Shown: piece by piece, positions 24,786-35,173 of the stretch | How the letters are laid out: each line of letters opens with the position of its first letter | Numbering within the stretch: the first letter of the stretch is position 1 | Source: Cherax quadricarinatus | Lineage: Eukaryota > Arthropoda > Malacostraca > Decapoda > Parastacidae | Length of the DNA stretch: 64,000 nucleotides | Assembly: GCF_038502225.1 (NCBI RefSeq) | Contig: NC_091352.1 | Location: 25,339,090 to 25,403,089, forward strand | Direction of reading: 5' to 3' | Translations under genes and position numbers: made by a program | The notes under the pieces: generated by a model | Seen by the model: only the letters and a program-made list of their open reading frames with translations | Told to the model about the DNA's origin: nothing | Database searches by the model: none

Positions 24786-25547
24786 ATGGGTGATTTCAAC
24801 CACAGGGAGATCGATTGGGAAAACCTGGAGCCTCATTGGGGCCCCGAAACATGGAGAGCAAAGATGATGGATGTGGTACTGGAAAACCTCATGCATCAAC
24901 ACGTCAGGGACACTACCAGAGAGAGAGAGGAGGATGAACCAGCAAGACTGGACCTTGTGTTCACCCTGAGTAGCTCAGACATTGATGACATCACATATGA
25001 GAGGCCCCTTGGAGCTAGTGACCACGTAGTCTTGAGTTTTGATTACATAGTAGAGTTACAGGTGGAGAGGGTAACAGAAGTCGAATGGGAAAAGCCAAAC
25101 TATAAAAGTGGGGACTACACAGGTATGAGGAACTTCCTGCAGGAGGTGCAGTGGGACAGAGAAATGGTAGGAAAGACAGTAAATGAGATGATGGAGTATG
25201 TAACAACAAAATGCAAGGAGGCAGAGGAAAGGTTTCTTCCCAACGGCAACAGAAACAATGGGAAGACCAAAGCGAGTCCTTGGTTTACCCAAAGGTGCAG
25301 GGACGCAAAAACTAATTGCGTTAGAGAATGGAAGAGGCACAGAAGGCAAAGGACCCAGGAAAACAAGGGGATCAGTCGAAGAGCCAGAAACGAATATGCA
25401 CAGATAAGGAGGGAGGCCCAACGACAGTACGAAAATGACATAGCATCGAAGTCTGACCCAAAACTGCTGCTTAGCCACATTAGGAAAAAGACAACAGTCA
25501 AAGTTCAGGTGGTCAGGCTAAGGAAAGAAGCTGGGGAACTCACATGA
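24786..25547 (+). pseudogene. LINE ORF2 endonuclease/linker part (copy E)
   Basis: A 253-codon open stretch. It holds the second half of the APE endonuclease (GDFNHREIDWENLEPHWG at residues 2-19, RLDLVFTLSSSDID, PLGASDHVVLSFDY) followed by the basic linker (FTQRCRDAKTNCVREWKRHR, then RRARNEYAQIRREAQRQYEN). It ends at a TGA where copy D reads Thr-Arg-Asn. The upstream endonuclease part (24,340-24,640) lies in other frames after an A-run frameshift near 24,550. Confidence 0.88.
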
Positions 25548-25680
25548 AACGATCAAGAGGTATGCGAGGAGCTCAACAGAAGATTTAAGGAAGTATTCAC
25601 AGTGGAGACAGGAAGGACTCTGGGAAGACAGGGCAGAGGGGGACACCAACAGGGAATAGACCAACAGGTGCTGGATGATA

Positions 25681-25685
25681 TGCAC
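25681..25685. repeat. Target-site duplication of the LTR element, left copy
   Basis: TGCAC directly before the left LTR. The same 5 bp follows the right LTR at 30,818-30,822. Removing the element and one copy restores a continuous CR1 sequence. Confidence 0.9.
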
Positions 25686-26412
25686 TGTTAAGCAAAAATG
25701 TGGGATAGCTGGGGGCTTGAGCCTGGTCTAAGGGCAAAGGTAAAAGTTACACACATCTCAAGCCCAAACCGTCCACCCAGGGCTATCCCAGTCAAAACAG
25801 AAAGCGCTAAACCAGTATGTGTTACTTCAAGGGGTTGGTTAACAGAGGGTTAGGCAAAAATCCCAATTAGGAAAATATATCTATTTAATCACCATAACAT
25901 AAAAACCTTAATTCTAAACGCCCAAATGAGGGTACACACAGCTGGCTGGAGGTTCAGCCACCATAACACTAGGCTTCGTCAGCGTCAGGCCGTCATTACA
26001 CTACAAACCTCATTTCTTACTTCATCACTCATCCCACAGCACCCTGACCATGTCAGAGCCTGGGTGAACATACAGGTAAGCCATATGAAAGCCTATGGCT
26101 TGAGTTGGATAAACAAAATGAGTGTACAACTACAAACTTAACTTAAATACACAGCATCTCCGACGCCAGCCTCTACACACCATGCTAACGTCACTTGACT
26201 CCCTCCCCACGCTTACTCTGCGTACCCAAACATCCTTGGAAAATAAATCATTAACACCATTTCTTTATAATTACAGTTAGAGTACTTTACAGTACCCCTA
26301 AATGCACATTATCAATTATAAAATTATTCTCTACAATTATAACATTCATACTATTATGGCACACTTCCCCACTATATGTACATTACGATGTCATGCAGGA
26401 CCCTGCATAACA
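25686..26412 (-). repeat. LTR (3' LTR in element orientation)
   Basis: Starts TGTTAAGCAAAAATGTGGGA and ends GACCCTGCATAACA. It contains the same small ORF as the other LTR (plus-strand 25,926-26,141 here and 30,333-30,548 there), which only reflects LTR identity. Confidence 0.95.
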
Positions 26413-26425
26413 CCCCCACCCCCAG
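26413..26425 (-). promoter_or_regulatory. Polypurine tract
   Basis: On the minus strand GGGGGTGGGGG lies immediately before the LTR start TGTTATGCAGGG. This is the position of the plus-strand DNA primer in LTR retrotransposons and fixes the element's orientation. Confidence 0.8.
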
Positions 26426-27623
26426 ACCATAGGTCTCACTCTGCTAGCGGGGTCCCTACGGACACCGCTAGGCAAAAAAAAAAAAAAAAAAAAGAAAATA
26501 AGCCGCACATTAAGGTCTGAGGCAACTGGCAAAACGATAACTGGGGAATGAGCACCATACAATCACGGTGTTTTGGTACTACAAATATGCCATATTTACA
26601 AACTGAGGTACTAGATTGCAGACATATGAAACTCGTCGAACATAAAAGTGATCAAGTTCTATGCCCAACGAGCTCACAGTCACACTCTTAGACAGCTGTT
26701 TTAGGAAAAGGCACCATTACAACACAGCGCTGGCCAGGCGCTGGCGTTGATGCATTTTACCTAAATTACATCAAGCAAACTTATAAACAAGCAAGTAAAC
26801 TTTGTACAAAAGTGCCCCTGAGGAATGCCGTTTTATGAAGTAACACCAAAGTTCAGTATGTTGCAAGGCAGACCAAACTGTAGGTGCCACCAAAAAAAAA
26901 AAACTTTTAAACAGTAAGTACATTTTCCAGGAGTTCAAAGAAAAGAAAAACATATGCTACATGTTAAATTCTACGGAGAAAACAACATCACATTATCACT
27001 CCCATCTCACAGCAATCTTTAGTAAACAAAACTGGTTCCCCATGACACACCTCTGTGAGAATCAGGAGAGCACAGGAGAGGGGAAAATATCAGGCCCCCA
27101 AAAACAACGGGTGGATAGGCACATAAAACTTGTTGGTGGGACTGCGGCCGTAAAACCCTGGAGTCATCACTGAAGACCCCCAAAAGGTGGACTTCCCAGG
27201 CCGTCAACTACATGTCATTCCAAGGACCCTGGAGTCACCCCAGCGGTGATCCAAAAAGGAAAAATTGAAAAAGAGTCCTGGAGAACCAAAACACCTCGGA
27301 TCAAAAGACATGACCCAAACAGTGGAGGGCATCACCGCCAGCCCCACATTCACTAAAACGTTAGGTCCAACAGTCCCTATACCAATATAAAACTGAGGCG
27401 AGGCATTCCAGCCAACACCTAAAAAACGTAGCATACCTTACCTAGGCATGGTCTTTGATGTGACTACCCCCCTAAATACACACACACTAGGGAATCCTGA
27501 TACCTCCAGCTCCAGCTCAACCTGCCCTTCTCCTTTGGGTGGTCCAGAGTTCCATCTACTCGTCTACTTCAAATCACTGCAAAATAAGAATAGATAAGTG
27601 ATCTATACACTACATCGTGCACT
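26426..27623 (-). other. LTR element 3' internal region, no domain recognised
   Basis: About 1.2 kb downstream of the RNase H frame in element orientation. It has short frames only, A-runs near 26,467 and 26,890, and no envelope or integrase motif that I can recognise. Confidence 0.6.
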
Positions 27624-29063
27624 TTAAACACAAGACAAGGTATTAGCAACCACATTCTCCGCTCCCTTCACATAATGAATCACAAAATTAAGAAGTTGGA
27701 GAAACAAGGCCCACCTTGTAAGTCTCTGATTGAGGTGCCTCATTAAGTGAAGGAAACATAAAGGAATATGGTCACTATACACAGTTATAGGGTGAACTGA
27801 TGAAGATATATGCACCTCAAAATGTTGCACTGCCAACACTAAAGCAAAAGCCTCCTTTTCTATGGAGGTATAACTTCTTTGGTGCCTGCTACTTTTTGCT
27901 GAGAAGCAGCCGAGTGGCATTACTTCTCCTGCTCTACCCTGCAACAAGACTGACCCAACCTCTGTATCATTTTGCAAAACCCGGGATGGGTAACTCAGGA
28001 TTATACATAAAAGATCTTGAGGGTTAATGGCATACAAAAGGTACATGGACAGAGATATTAAAGTTACAAATATGGGTGTGTCATTGGCACACATGGTCAT
28101 GGGAAGCAGATGACCCACCCACTGTTCATTCACACAATTTGCATGTAGTTCATAAAGAGGAGACAAAACCTTATTTTTTAACTGTACCTGGCGGCAGTCA
28201 GTGCACGTTTTCAAGGTATCACCTAGTGTGAGACCAGTAAAAAACAACGTCCACCGACTCTCGCTGGATACAAACACAGTCTCTAGAAATAAACACTTCA
28301 CTTCCTTCAAGGAACCTATTTCACCCCAGCTTACATCATGCCAGGCCTGCTGATATTTCACAAAGTCGGAAACCTCTACCTCATGGGGTTTAACATGGCC
28401 CCATTTTTCAGCATCCCAAAACTCTTTCACTAAGGTGCACCATGGCTGAGCCAACACTTCAACCAGTCTTTCAGAAGATCCAAATCTTCCACAATCTCTT
28501 ACAATTTTCCTGCTTACATTATTTTTCTCAGGGACTTTATCCATCATCATTCTGAAGTCACCACACAGTTCTATCATAGCCTTCCCAGGACCTGGTTCCA
28601 ATGCCAATCCCATCTCTCCAGCTTCCAGAATGTGTAGCACCACCTCATAGTCCCACGTCATCCTGGGCGGACTGGCAGACTGGTGCACTAGTGCCATCGA
28701 CCTCATCTTAGCCAAGAATTTTCTGAAACCGAGAAAAAACACCGCCGGGGAAACATCACCATCCTCACGTAGCACACGACTTAATAATTCCAGAGTGCTT
28801 CCCCACACGGTAATGAAAGGGAGGGGAATTCCCTCCTCCCAGTCCTTCTGGTACTGGGGAAAACAAATATGCATTGCCCTGAGAGACTGGGACAACCATG
28901 GAGCTTTTCTTTGACCCCTAGGATGATATACATTGGTAAATTTAGCCTCAAGTAGGCCTCTCAAAACTACATGACATTTCATAAAATATGACTTCTTGGT
29001 GATTTGTGCAAAGCCTAAGAGACAAAAACGTTTCACCAGAAATCTCAAAAACAACACACACAA
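27624..29063 (-). pseudogene. LTR-element pol remnant: integrase piece and RNase H domain
   Basis: A 479-codon minus-strand frame. Residues about 42-80 (YHPRGQRKAPWLSQSLRAM, then QKDWEEGIPLPF) resemble the end of a gypsy integrase catalytic core. Residues about 360-479 (VGSVLLQGRAGEV, SYTSIEKEAFALVLAVQHFE, TVYSDHIPLCFLH, IHYVKGAENVVANTLS) are a Ty3/gypsy RNase H domain of normal length. The middle (about 80-355) has no motif that I recognise. Canonical gypsy order is reverse transcriptase-RNase H-integrase, whereas here an integrase-like piece precedes RNase H and the reverse transcriptase is absent. Internal deletion or rearrangement is the likely cause. Confidence 0.75.
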
Positions 29064-30144
29064 AATTATTCAGAAAGGGTACAGACTCTGGTAACCTGTT
29101 AGAAAAGGAATTTATTAATAAACACTGATTATTTAGCTCTCCCGTCTTAACACTGAAATGCCGTTCCTTCAGAATCTGTAAAAAATACTGGCAAAGACAC
29201 TTTAATAGTTCTGCCGCGTCCACATAAGCACAGGTCCTCTTAAAAAGAGTCTTGCTCATTTGATCAACTCTGCAAAATAAACACTTGGTAAATTTGGGAA
29301 CCACATCCTCCGCGACAACTGATAAATGAATAGCGTTCCGGAGGTCACAACCTTCCTGGGCCTCACTCAGCTGCTGCAGAGTCAGGGGATTTTTTCCCAC
29401 ATCAGCACCAAGACCACTTCTCCAACCGAGTTCCGGTTGAGCCGGTTCATCACTGCTCAGAGTCTCCTGCAGGTCAGACTCAATGAACAGGCTCCCCATG
29501 CCCAAACCATCACCACAGTGTGCAGAAGGGTCACAGTGAGGCACAGCTCCTGCCTTCTTCCCCTGTTTAGTCCGAAAGCACATTGAAAAATTTTCAGGTA
29601 CCGTTGCTCCAATTGGGTCATTACCACCTTGTAAAGCCGGGTCCTGCAAAACCAAACATTCCTCACTTTTGAGGAGTCCCACAACGTTGTTGCCTAGTAG
29701 AAGGTCAACTCCTGCAAAAGGTACATCTTCTGCAATACCTACAGGTAGGTACCCAGACTGGTACTCAGACTCGATCCATAACCTGTGCACTGGAGTCCTG
29801 ACAGGGACTCCAGTTATCCCTTTAAGAAAAATGTCCAATCCGGTGTAGGTGTCATCCGACACTGGCAATACACCCCTGCGAAGCAAGGTGTATGTGCTAC
29901 AAGTGTCCCTCAAAGACATAACACCCGTGACCCTACCTTCATTTTGATGTAAGGCCACAGTAGACTTACTTGAATAGACCTTCATCCGAGGGTCTAAGAC
30001 AGCTGGTCTTCTTTGGATACCTTGGGGCAAGACTGCAATGCAAGCCACATCATGTGTAATCGGTGTATTTACTGGAGAAGCATTTGCCGCAGTGTTATGC
30101 AAAAATGTGGGATAGCTTGGGGCTTGAGCCTGGTCTAAGGACAA
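28948..30144 (-). pseudogene. LTR-element protease region remnant
   Basis: A 398-codon minus-strand frame whose first codons lie inside the LTR, so the listed start is not the biological one. Residues 80-82 (DTC within MSLRDTCSTYTLLRRG) occupy the retropepsin active-site position DTG/DSG. VDLLLGNN (146-153) matches the conserved flap/ILG-type segment. The Gly-to-Cys change would be expected to impair an aspartic protease. Downstream is a Glu/Gly-rich spacer with no recognisable domain. gag should precede this frame and is missing. Confidence 0.7.
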
Positions 30145-30817
30145 AGGTAAAAGTTACACACATCTCAAACCCAAACCGTCCACCCAGGGCTATCCCAGTC
30201 AAAACAGAAAGCGCTAAACCAGTATGTGTTACTTCAAGGGGTTGGTTAACAGAGGGTTAGGCAAAAATCCCAATTAGGAAAATATATCTATTTAATCACC
30301 ATAACATAAAATCCTTAATCCTAAACGCCCAAATGAGGGTACACACAGCTGGCTGGAGATTCAGCCACCATAACACTAGGCTTCGTCAGCGTCAGGCCGT
30401 CATTACACTACAAACCTCATTTCTTACTTCATCACTCATCCCACAGCACCCTGACCATGTCAGAGCCTGGGTTAACATACAGGTAAGCCATATGAAAGCC
30501 TATGGCTTGAGTTGGATAAACAAAATGAGTGTACAACTACAAACTTAACTTAAATACACAGCATCTCCGACGCCAGCCTCTACACCATGCTAACGTCACG
30601 TGACTCCCTCCCCACGCTTACTCTGCGTACCCAAACATCCTTGGAAAATAAATCATTAACACCATTTCTTTATAATTACAGTTAGAGTACTTTACAGTAC
30701 CCCCAAATGCACATTATCAATTATAAAATTATTCTTTACAACTATAATATTCATATTATTATGGCACACTTCTCCACTATATGTACATTACGATGTCATG
30801 CAGAACCCTGCATAACA
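30093..30817 (-). repeat. LTR (5' LTR in element orientation)
   Basis: Starts TGTTATGCAAAAATGTGGGA and ends GAACCCTGCATAACA. No clear tRNA primer-binding site follows on the minus strand (the next bases read CTGCGGCAAATGCTTC). Confidence 0.95.
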
Positions 30818-30933
30818 TGCACACAACTGAGGAGGAGGTGAAGAAGCTGCTAAGTGACCTTGATACCTCAAAGGCAATTGGACCAGACAACATCTCCCAG
30901 TGGGTCCTCAAGGAGGGAGCAGATATACTGTGA

Positions 30934-31617
30934 GTGCCATTAACCACAATCTTCAACACGTCCCTTGAAACTGGGCAACTACCTGAGGTATGGAAGACCG
31001 CAAACGTAGTTCCCATTTTTAAAAAAGGAGACAGAAAAGAGGCACTAAATTACAGACCAGTGTCACTGACCTGTATAGTATGCAAAGTCACAGAGAAGAT
31101 TATCAAGAGGAGAGTGGTGGAGGACCTGCAATGGAACAAGATTATAAACGATAACCAGCACGAATTCATGGAAGGCAAATCCTGTGTCAAAAATCTTCTG
31201 GAGTTCTATGACAAAGTTACAGAAGTGCGACACGAGAGAGAGGGGTGGGTTGATTGCATTTTCTTGGACTGCAAGGAGGCCTTAGACACAGTTCCTCACA
31301 AGCGACTAGTGCAGAAACTAGAGGAACAGGCGCGTATAACAGGAAGGACACTGCAATGGATCAGAGAATATCTGGCAGGTGGGCAACAACGAGTCATGGT
31401 ACGGGATGAGGTATCACAATGGGCACCTGTGGTGAGCGGGGTCCCACAGGGGTTGATCCTAAGATCAGTGCTATTTCTGATATATGTGAATGACATGATG
31501 GAAGGGATAGACTCAGAGGTGTCCCTGTTCGCAGATTATGTGAAGTTAATGCGGAGAATTAAATCAGATGAGGACCAGGCAGGACTTCAAAGAGACCTGG
31601 ACAAGCTGGACACGTGA
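30934..31617 (+). pseudogene. LINE ORF2 reverse-transcriptase palm (copy E)
   Basis: A 227-codon frame with NYRPVSLTCIVCK, FLDCKEALDTVPHKR (palm motif A, with Leu for the usual Phe), SGVPQGLI and FADYVKL at about 31,528-31,548. The second Asp of the catalytic FADD box is Tyr (GAT to TAT at 31,537), which removes a metal-binding residue. An in-frame TGA just upstream (30,931) and another at 31,615 end the frame. The C-terminal domain continues in pieces to about 32,320. Confidence 0.88.
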
Positions 31618-32323
31618 TCAAGCAACTGGCTTCTTGAATTCAACCCTGACAAATGCAAAATCATGAAGATCGGAGAAGGGCAAAGAAGACCGCAGGCAGA
31701 GTATATACTAGGTGGCCAACGTAGTGGCAAACCTCGCTCAACGAGAAAGATCATAAGGTGACCATAACACCGAGAATGTCTCCGGAGGCACACATCAACC
31801 AGATAACTGCTGCAGCACATGGGCGCCTGGCTAACCTGAGAATAGCATTCCGATACCTTAGTAAGGAGTCGTTAAAGACACTGTACACTATGTACATTAA
31901 GCCCATACTGGAGTACGCAGCATCAGTTTAGAACCCACACCTGGGCAAATACGTCAAGAAATTAGAGAAAGTGCAATGGTTTGCAACAAGGCTAGTTCCG
32001 GAACTCAGGGGTATGTCCTACGAAGAAAGGTTGAGGGAAATCGGACTGACGACATTGGAGGACAGGAGGGTCAGGTGAGACATAATAACGACATGCAAAG
32101 TACTGCATGGAATAGATAAGGTAGACAGAGACAGGTTGTTCCAGAGAGGGGACACAGAAACAAGGGGTCACAATTGGAAGCTGAAGACTCAGACAAGTCA
32201 TGAGGATGTTAGAAAGTATTTCTTTAGTCATACAGTCGTCAGGAAGTGGCATAGCCTAACAAGTGATGTTGTGGAGGCAGGAACCATACATAGCTTTAAG
32301 ACGAGGTATGACAAAGCTCTGGA

Positions 32324-32390
<67 letters not shown>
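32324..32390. repeat. (AG)n microsatellite inside CR1 3' end
   Basis: Pure AG run located exactly where copies A and F have GGAAGAGAGAGGACC and GCAGAGAGAGGACC. Confidence 0.97.
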
Positions 32391-32393
<3 letters not shown>

Positions 32394-32470
32394 CTAGTAG
32401 CGATCATTGAAGAGGCGGAGCCAGGAGCTGAGTCTCGACCCCTGCAACCACAGTTTGGTGAGTACATTCA

Positions 32471-32944
32471 CTCATCATCGCTTCACAAAAATACATAAAA
32501 GTCTTATCAAAGTGTTAATGAACAACTCTGCGACTCAGAAAATAAAAAAACAAGACAGGAGGAAAATGTGGAAAATGTAAGTGCTTGGGAGGACACTGTT
32601 TACCAGGAATAGTTTTGCAAAGCTGGATTAAAACCTATAAAATTTTCAATGAGATCAATGTTAAGCTGATTCAGCTTGACCTCTAAGAATGTTAAGCTGA
32701 TTCAGCTTGACCTCTAAGATTTAGAGGAAAACACACAACATTGCAAGATCAAAATATTAACCAAGAGTCTAAGATAATCCATTTAAAAATAGGACTAAAT
32801 TCACATGGTTGGAAACAGTCAACAATGGTCATCATCACCAGAAACAACTTGTGCAGTTGTTGACAAAACACCTGTATGTGTTTTATGTGTTTCTGTAATG
32901 TAAGCTTGTAGCATATATTTATCTCTTCATGTGTATGTGTGTGT
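32471..32944. other. Spacer with a 32-bp tandem duplication
   Basis: AT-rich sequence. At about 32,657-32,718 a unit with AATGTTAAGCTGATTCAGCT and TGACCTCTAAG is duplicated, and each copy contains the palindrome AAGCTGATTCAGCTT. Nothing else is recognised. Confidence 0.7.
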
Positions 32945-33007
32945 AGTTACCTAGTTGTGATTGCAAGGGTTGATTCACAGCACATGGCCCTGCCTCTTCA
33001 CTGGTAG

Positions 33008-33593
33008 CTACTGGGTCACTCTTCCTGCTCCGTGAGCTTTATCATACCTCTTCTTAAAGCTTTGTATGGATCCTGCCTCCACTACATCACTTCCCAGATT
33101 ATTCCACTTCCTGACAACGTTGTGGCTGAAGAAATACTTCCTAATATCACTGTAATTCATCTGATTCTTCAACTTCCAACTGTGTCCCCTTGTTGCTGTG
33201 TCCCATCTCTGGAACATTCTGTCTCTGTCCACCCTGTCAATTCCTATCAGTATTTCAAATGTCATTATCATGTCCTCCCTATCTCTCCTGTCCTCCAGTG
33301 TCGTCAGGTCGATTTCCTTTAACCTCTTCTCGTAGGACATACCCCTTAGCTCTGGGACTAGTCTTACTGCAAACCTTTGCACGTTTTCTAGTTTTTTTTA
33401 TGTGCTTGGCTAGATGTAGGTTCCAAACCGGTGCCGCATACTCCAATATGGGCCTAACGTACACAGTGTACAGGGTCCTGAACGATTCCTTATTAAGATG
33501 GCAGAATGCTATTCTTAGGTTTGCTAGGCGTCCATATGCTGCAGCAGTTTTTTGGCTGATGTGCGCCTCAGGAGTGATTATGCCGTTCCTCAC
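33008..33593 (-). pseudogene. LINE ORF2 C-terminal domain (minus-strand deleted copy)
   Basis: The minus strand encodes TPEAHISQKTAAAYGRLANL, RPILEYAAPVWNLHLAKHIK, then after a frameshift at an A-run near 33,400 AVRLVPELRGMSYEKRLKEI and KYFFSHNVVRKWNNLGSDVV. This is the standard terminal block of the family. Confidence 0.88.
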
Positions 33594-33647
33594 ATTTATT
33601 TGTTATTCCATCTACATTTGTATACACGAAACCTTCAACTTTTTTTC

Positions 33648-34710
33648 TTAAACTGTGGTCTGTGGGGTACGTTGGTGTTGGGGAAGCAGGGAACCTGACC
33701 AGGAACTATGGGGGATTGCTGTGAAGGTGTAGTTTGTAACGAGGTGGGTGGGGGCATTGGGTATGGCTTGTGGGTTTTGGGTTAGCATGTTCGTTGCATT
33801 GGAGTTGTTGGGGTTGGGAGCTTCTGTATGTTGTTGTGAGGGAGGTTGTATTTGATCTTCCTCCTGAGTCTGGGTTCTCCTGTCCATCTCCATTTTTGCC
33901 TCTCTTTCCTCCTTTTGTCTTTGTACCCTGTGTTTCAATTTCTTCCTTTCTTCTTGTGTTCTGTCGAGGTTGAGATACACCCTCTGGTACACCAACATGT
34001 CCCTTAGTCATGCTTTTTCCTGCAGTGTCGTGTTTCAAGCCTTGAAAATCATTTTGACTAGCCTGTTTGTTCCTCTTGCAAACTCTACTTGCTTTCAGAT
34101 AATTTGCTAACTGGGACATGTCATCTTCTATTGCTTTCATAATGCTTACAATCGGTTTTTCTCAGCTTCTCTTCTTGCTTTGTAAGTTTCCCCTTCAACT
34201 TCATGTAGTCCATATACAAAGACTGATCTCTCCCTTTCATTCTCCCAGTGTATATCCCTATGTATCCCCTGATTCGTTTTAGTTGCCTCTATTGCAGCTT
34301 TTCTTTCTTCAATCTCTTCACTATATGTTATCATTGGGCCCAACGGTCTGCCATTTTCCCTTTTCAACTTTCTCTTGGCACTCCTGTGGTCTGTCAGGGC
34401 CTCTATGTATAGCTTAGATCTTTCAATTTCTACAGTCCCCTCGATTGTTCCTGATGTGCTCCTCTTTTCTTAGTGCTCCACGATGGTCTGATAGGGCCTC
34501 TGCTTACAGTTTCACTTCTTCATTCCCTACAGCCCCGTTGTTTCTGACCGAGGTAGCAGTTTCTGGTGACATGGCCATATTGCTCTTTAGTTCTTTAGGC
34601 TGTTTCTGACTTTTCAGTTTCTCTTTTAACCTATGTATCTTAGCTTCTGCTGCTGTGACTTGCATCTCCCACTTCCTGCTCTCTGCAGCTATCCTCTCCT
34701 CTATTTTCAT
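33648..34710 (-). pseudogene. LINE ORF1 remnant (minus-strand copy)
   Basis: The best ORF1 evidence in the window. In order on the minus strand: a coiled-coil-like segment (KIEERIAAESRKWEMQVTAA, then IHRLKEKLKSQKQPKELKS); a conserved block WENERERSVFVYGLHEVEGE (about 34,240); KAIEDDMSQLANYLKASRV (about 34,135); and VYLNLDRTQEERKKLKHRVQ. A Pro/Asn/Gln-rich C-terminus follows. The same blocks recur in copy F (WEDERARSVFIYGLQEVEGK; MKAIAVGDMTQVGNFWRIGW). ORF1 of CR1-like LINEs is a nucleic-acid-binding partner of ORF2. I see no zinc knuckle. Frameshifts near 34,143 and 33,990 break it. Confidence 0.75.
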
Positions 34711-34879
34711 GCTAAACTCTTCTAGCTACCTTCACCATTCATGTTCAATTTTCATGAGCTCTGCTACTCAATCTTCCTTCCCAGACTTATCCTTCAATCC
34801 CTTGGTTTCCCATCCTACTCTCTGTCAACCTATTTTTATGGTTACCACAGAATGAATAACCTATGTATTTTTGTGTTTG

Positions 34880-35140
34880 GCTGAGTGCATGTGTGCATGT
34901 GTGTGGGGGGGAGGGCGGAGAGAGGGACAGGGATTTGTGGGAGACAGAGGCAAAATGGGAGAGAGATGGGGAGGGGTAAAGAGGGGGAAGTATGGGAAGC
35001 AATAGAGGGAGGGAGAAACAAAGGGGAAGAATGGGAGAGGGAGAGGGGAAAGAGGGAGAGGGGAAAGAGGGAGAGAAAAAAGAGGAAGGTGAGACAGAGA
35101 GAGGGGGGTCAGGGGAGGGAGTGTAAGAGAGGTGGGGGAG
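34880..35140. repeat. Purine-rich (GGGAGAG) low-complexity tract
   Basis: G/A-rich imperfect repeats immediately upstream of the 16-bp array. Confidence 0.85.
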
Positions 35141-35173
35141 ACAGTGTATGTGGGTCTGTATGTGTTTGGGAAT

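Larger units (their letters stand above)
24332..25685 (+). mobile_element. CR1/jockey-like LINE copy E, 5' segment
   Basis: Starts at the very beginning of ORF2 (KKLKEWYTNADGIGNKYEEW, about 24,340), directly in the TAGGTAAGTACACACACA tail of copy D. It encodes the endonuclease, including GDFNHREIDWE near 24,790, RLDLVFT near 24,947 and GASDHVV near 25,013, plus the linker. It is interrupted at 25,685 by the LTR element and resumes at 30,818. The intact target read ...GATATGCACACAACTGAGGA. Subfamily-specific differences from B and D (for example VERVTEVEW) make it closer to copy F. Confidence 0.9.
25686..30817 (-). mobile_element. Ty3/gypsy-type LTR retrotransposon nested in CR1 copy E
   Basis: 5,132 bp bounded by two LTRs (727 and 725 bp) that start TGTTA and end TAACA, with a 5-bp TGCAC duplication. 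Coding sequence and the polypurine tract are on the minus strand, so the element's 5' LTR is 30,093-30,817. The purine tract GGGGGTGGGGG abuts the element's 3' LTR (plus-strand 26,413-26,425). The internal region is only about 3.7 kb and gag is not recognisable. Protease, integrase and RNase H traces occur in a non-canonical order. By hand count the LTRs differ at roughly 17 sites plus a 2-bp indel, so the insertion is not brand new. Confidence 0.93.
30818..32470 (+). mobile_element. CR1/jockey-like LINE copy E, 3' segment
   Basis: Resumes at TGCACACAACTGAGGAGGAG, encoding TTEEEVKKLLSDLDTSKAIG at the start of the reverse transcriptase. It runs to the 3' UTR, which ends CTGCAACCACAGTTTGGTGA. 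An (AG)n expansion at 32,324-32,390 interrupts the 3' UTR where other copies have a short GGAAGAGAGAGGACC. Confidence 0.92.
32945..34850 (-). mobile_element. CR1/jockey-like LINE, internally deleted minus-strand copy
   Basis: In element orientation it has an ORF1 coiled-coil (34,710-34,504), an ORF1 core (34,367-33,648) and the first part of ORF2 (33,655-33,585). It then jumps directly into the ORF2 C-terminal domain (33,578-33,008), and the 3' UTR ends GCAATCACAACTAGGTAACT. Compared with copy D, about 2.2 kb (most of the endonuclease and all of the reverse transcriptase) is missing at one junction near 33,580. Confidence 0.9.
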
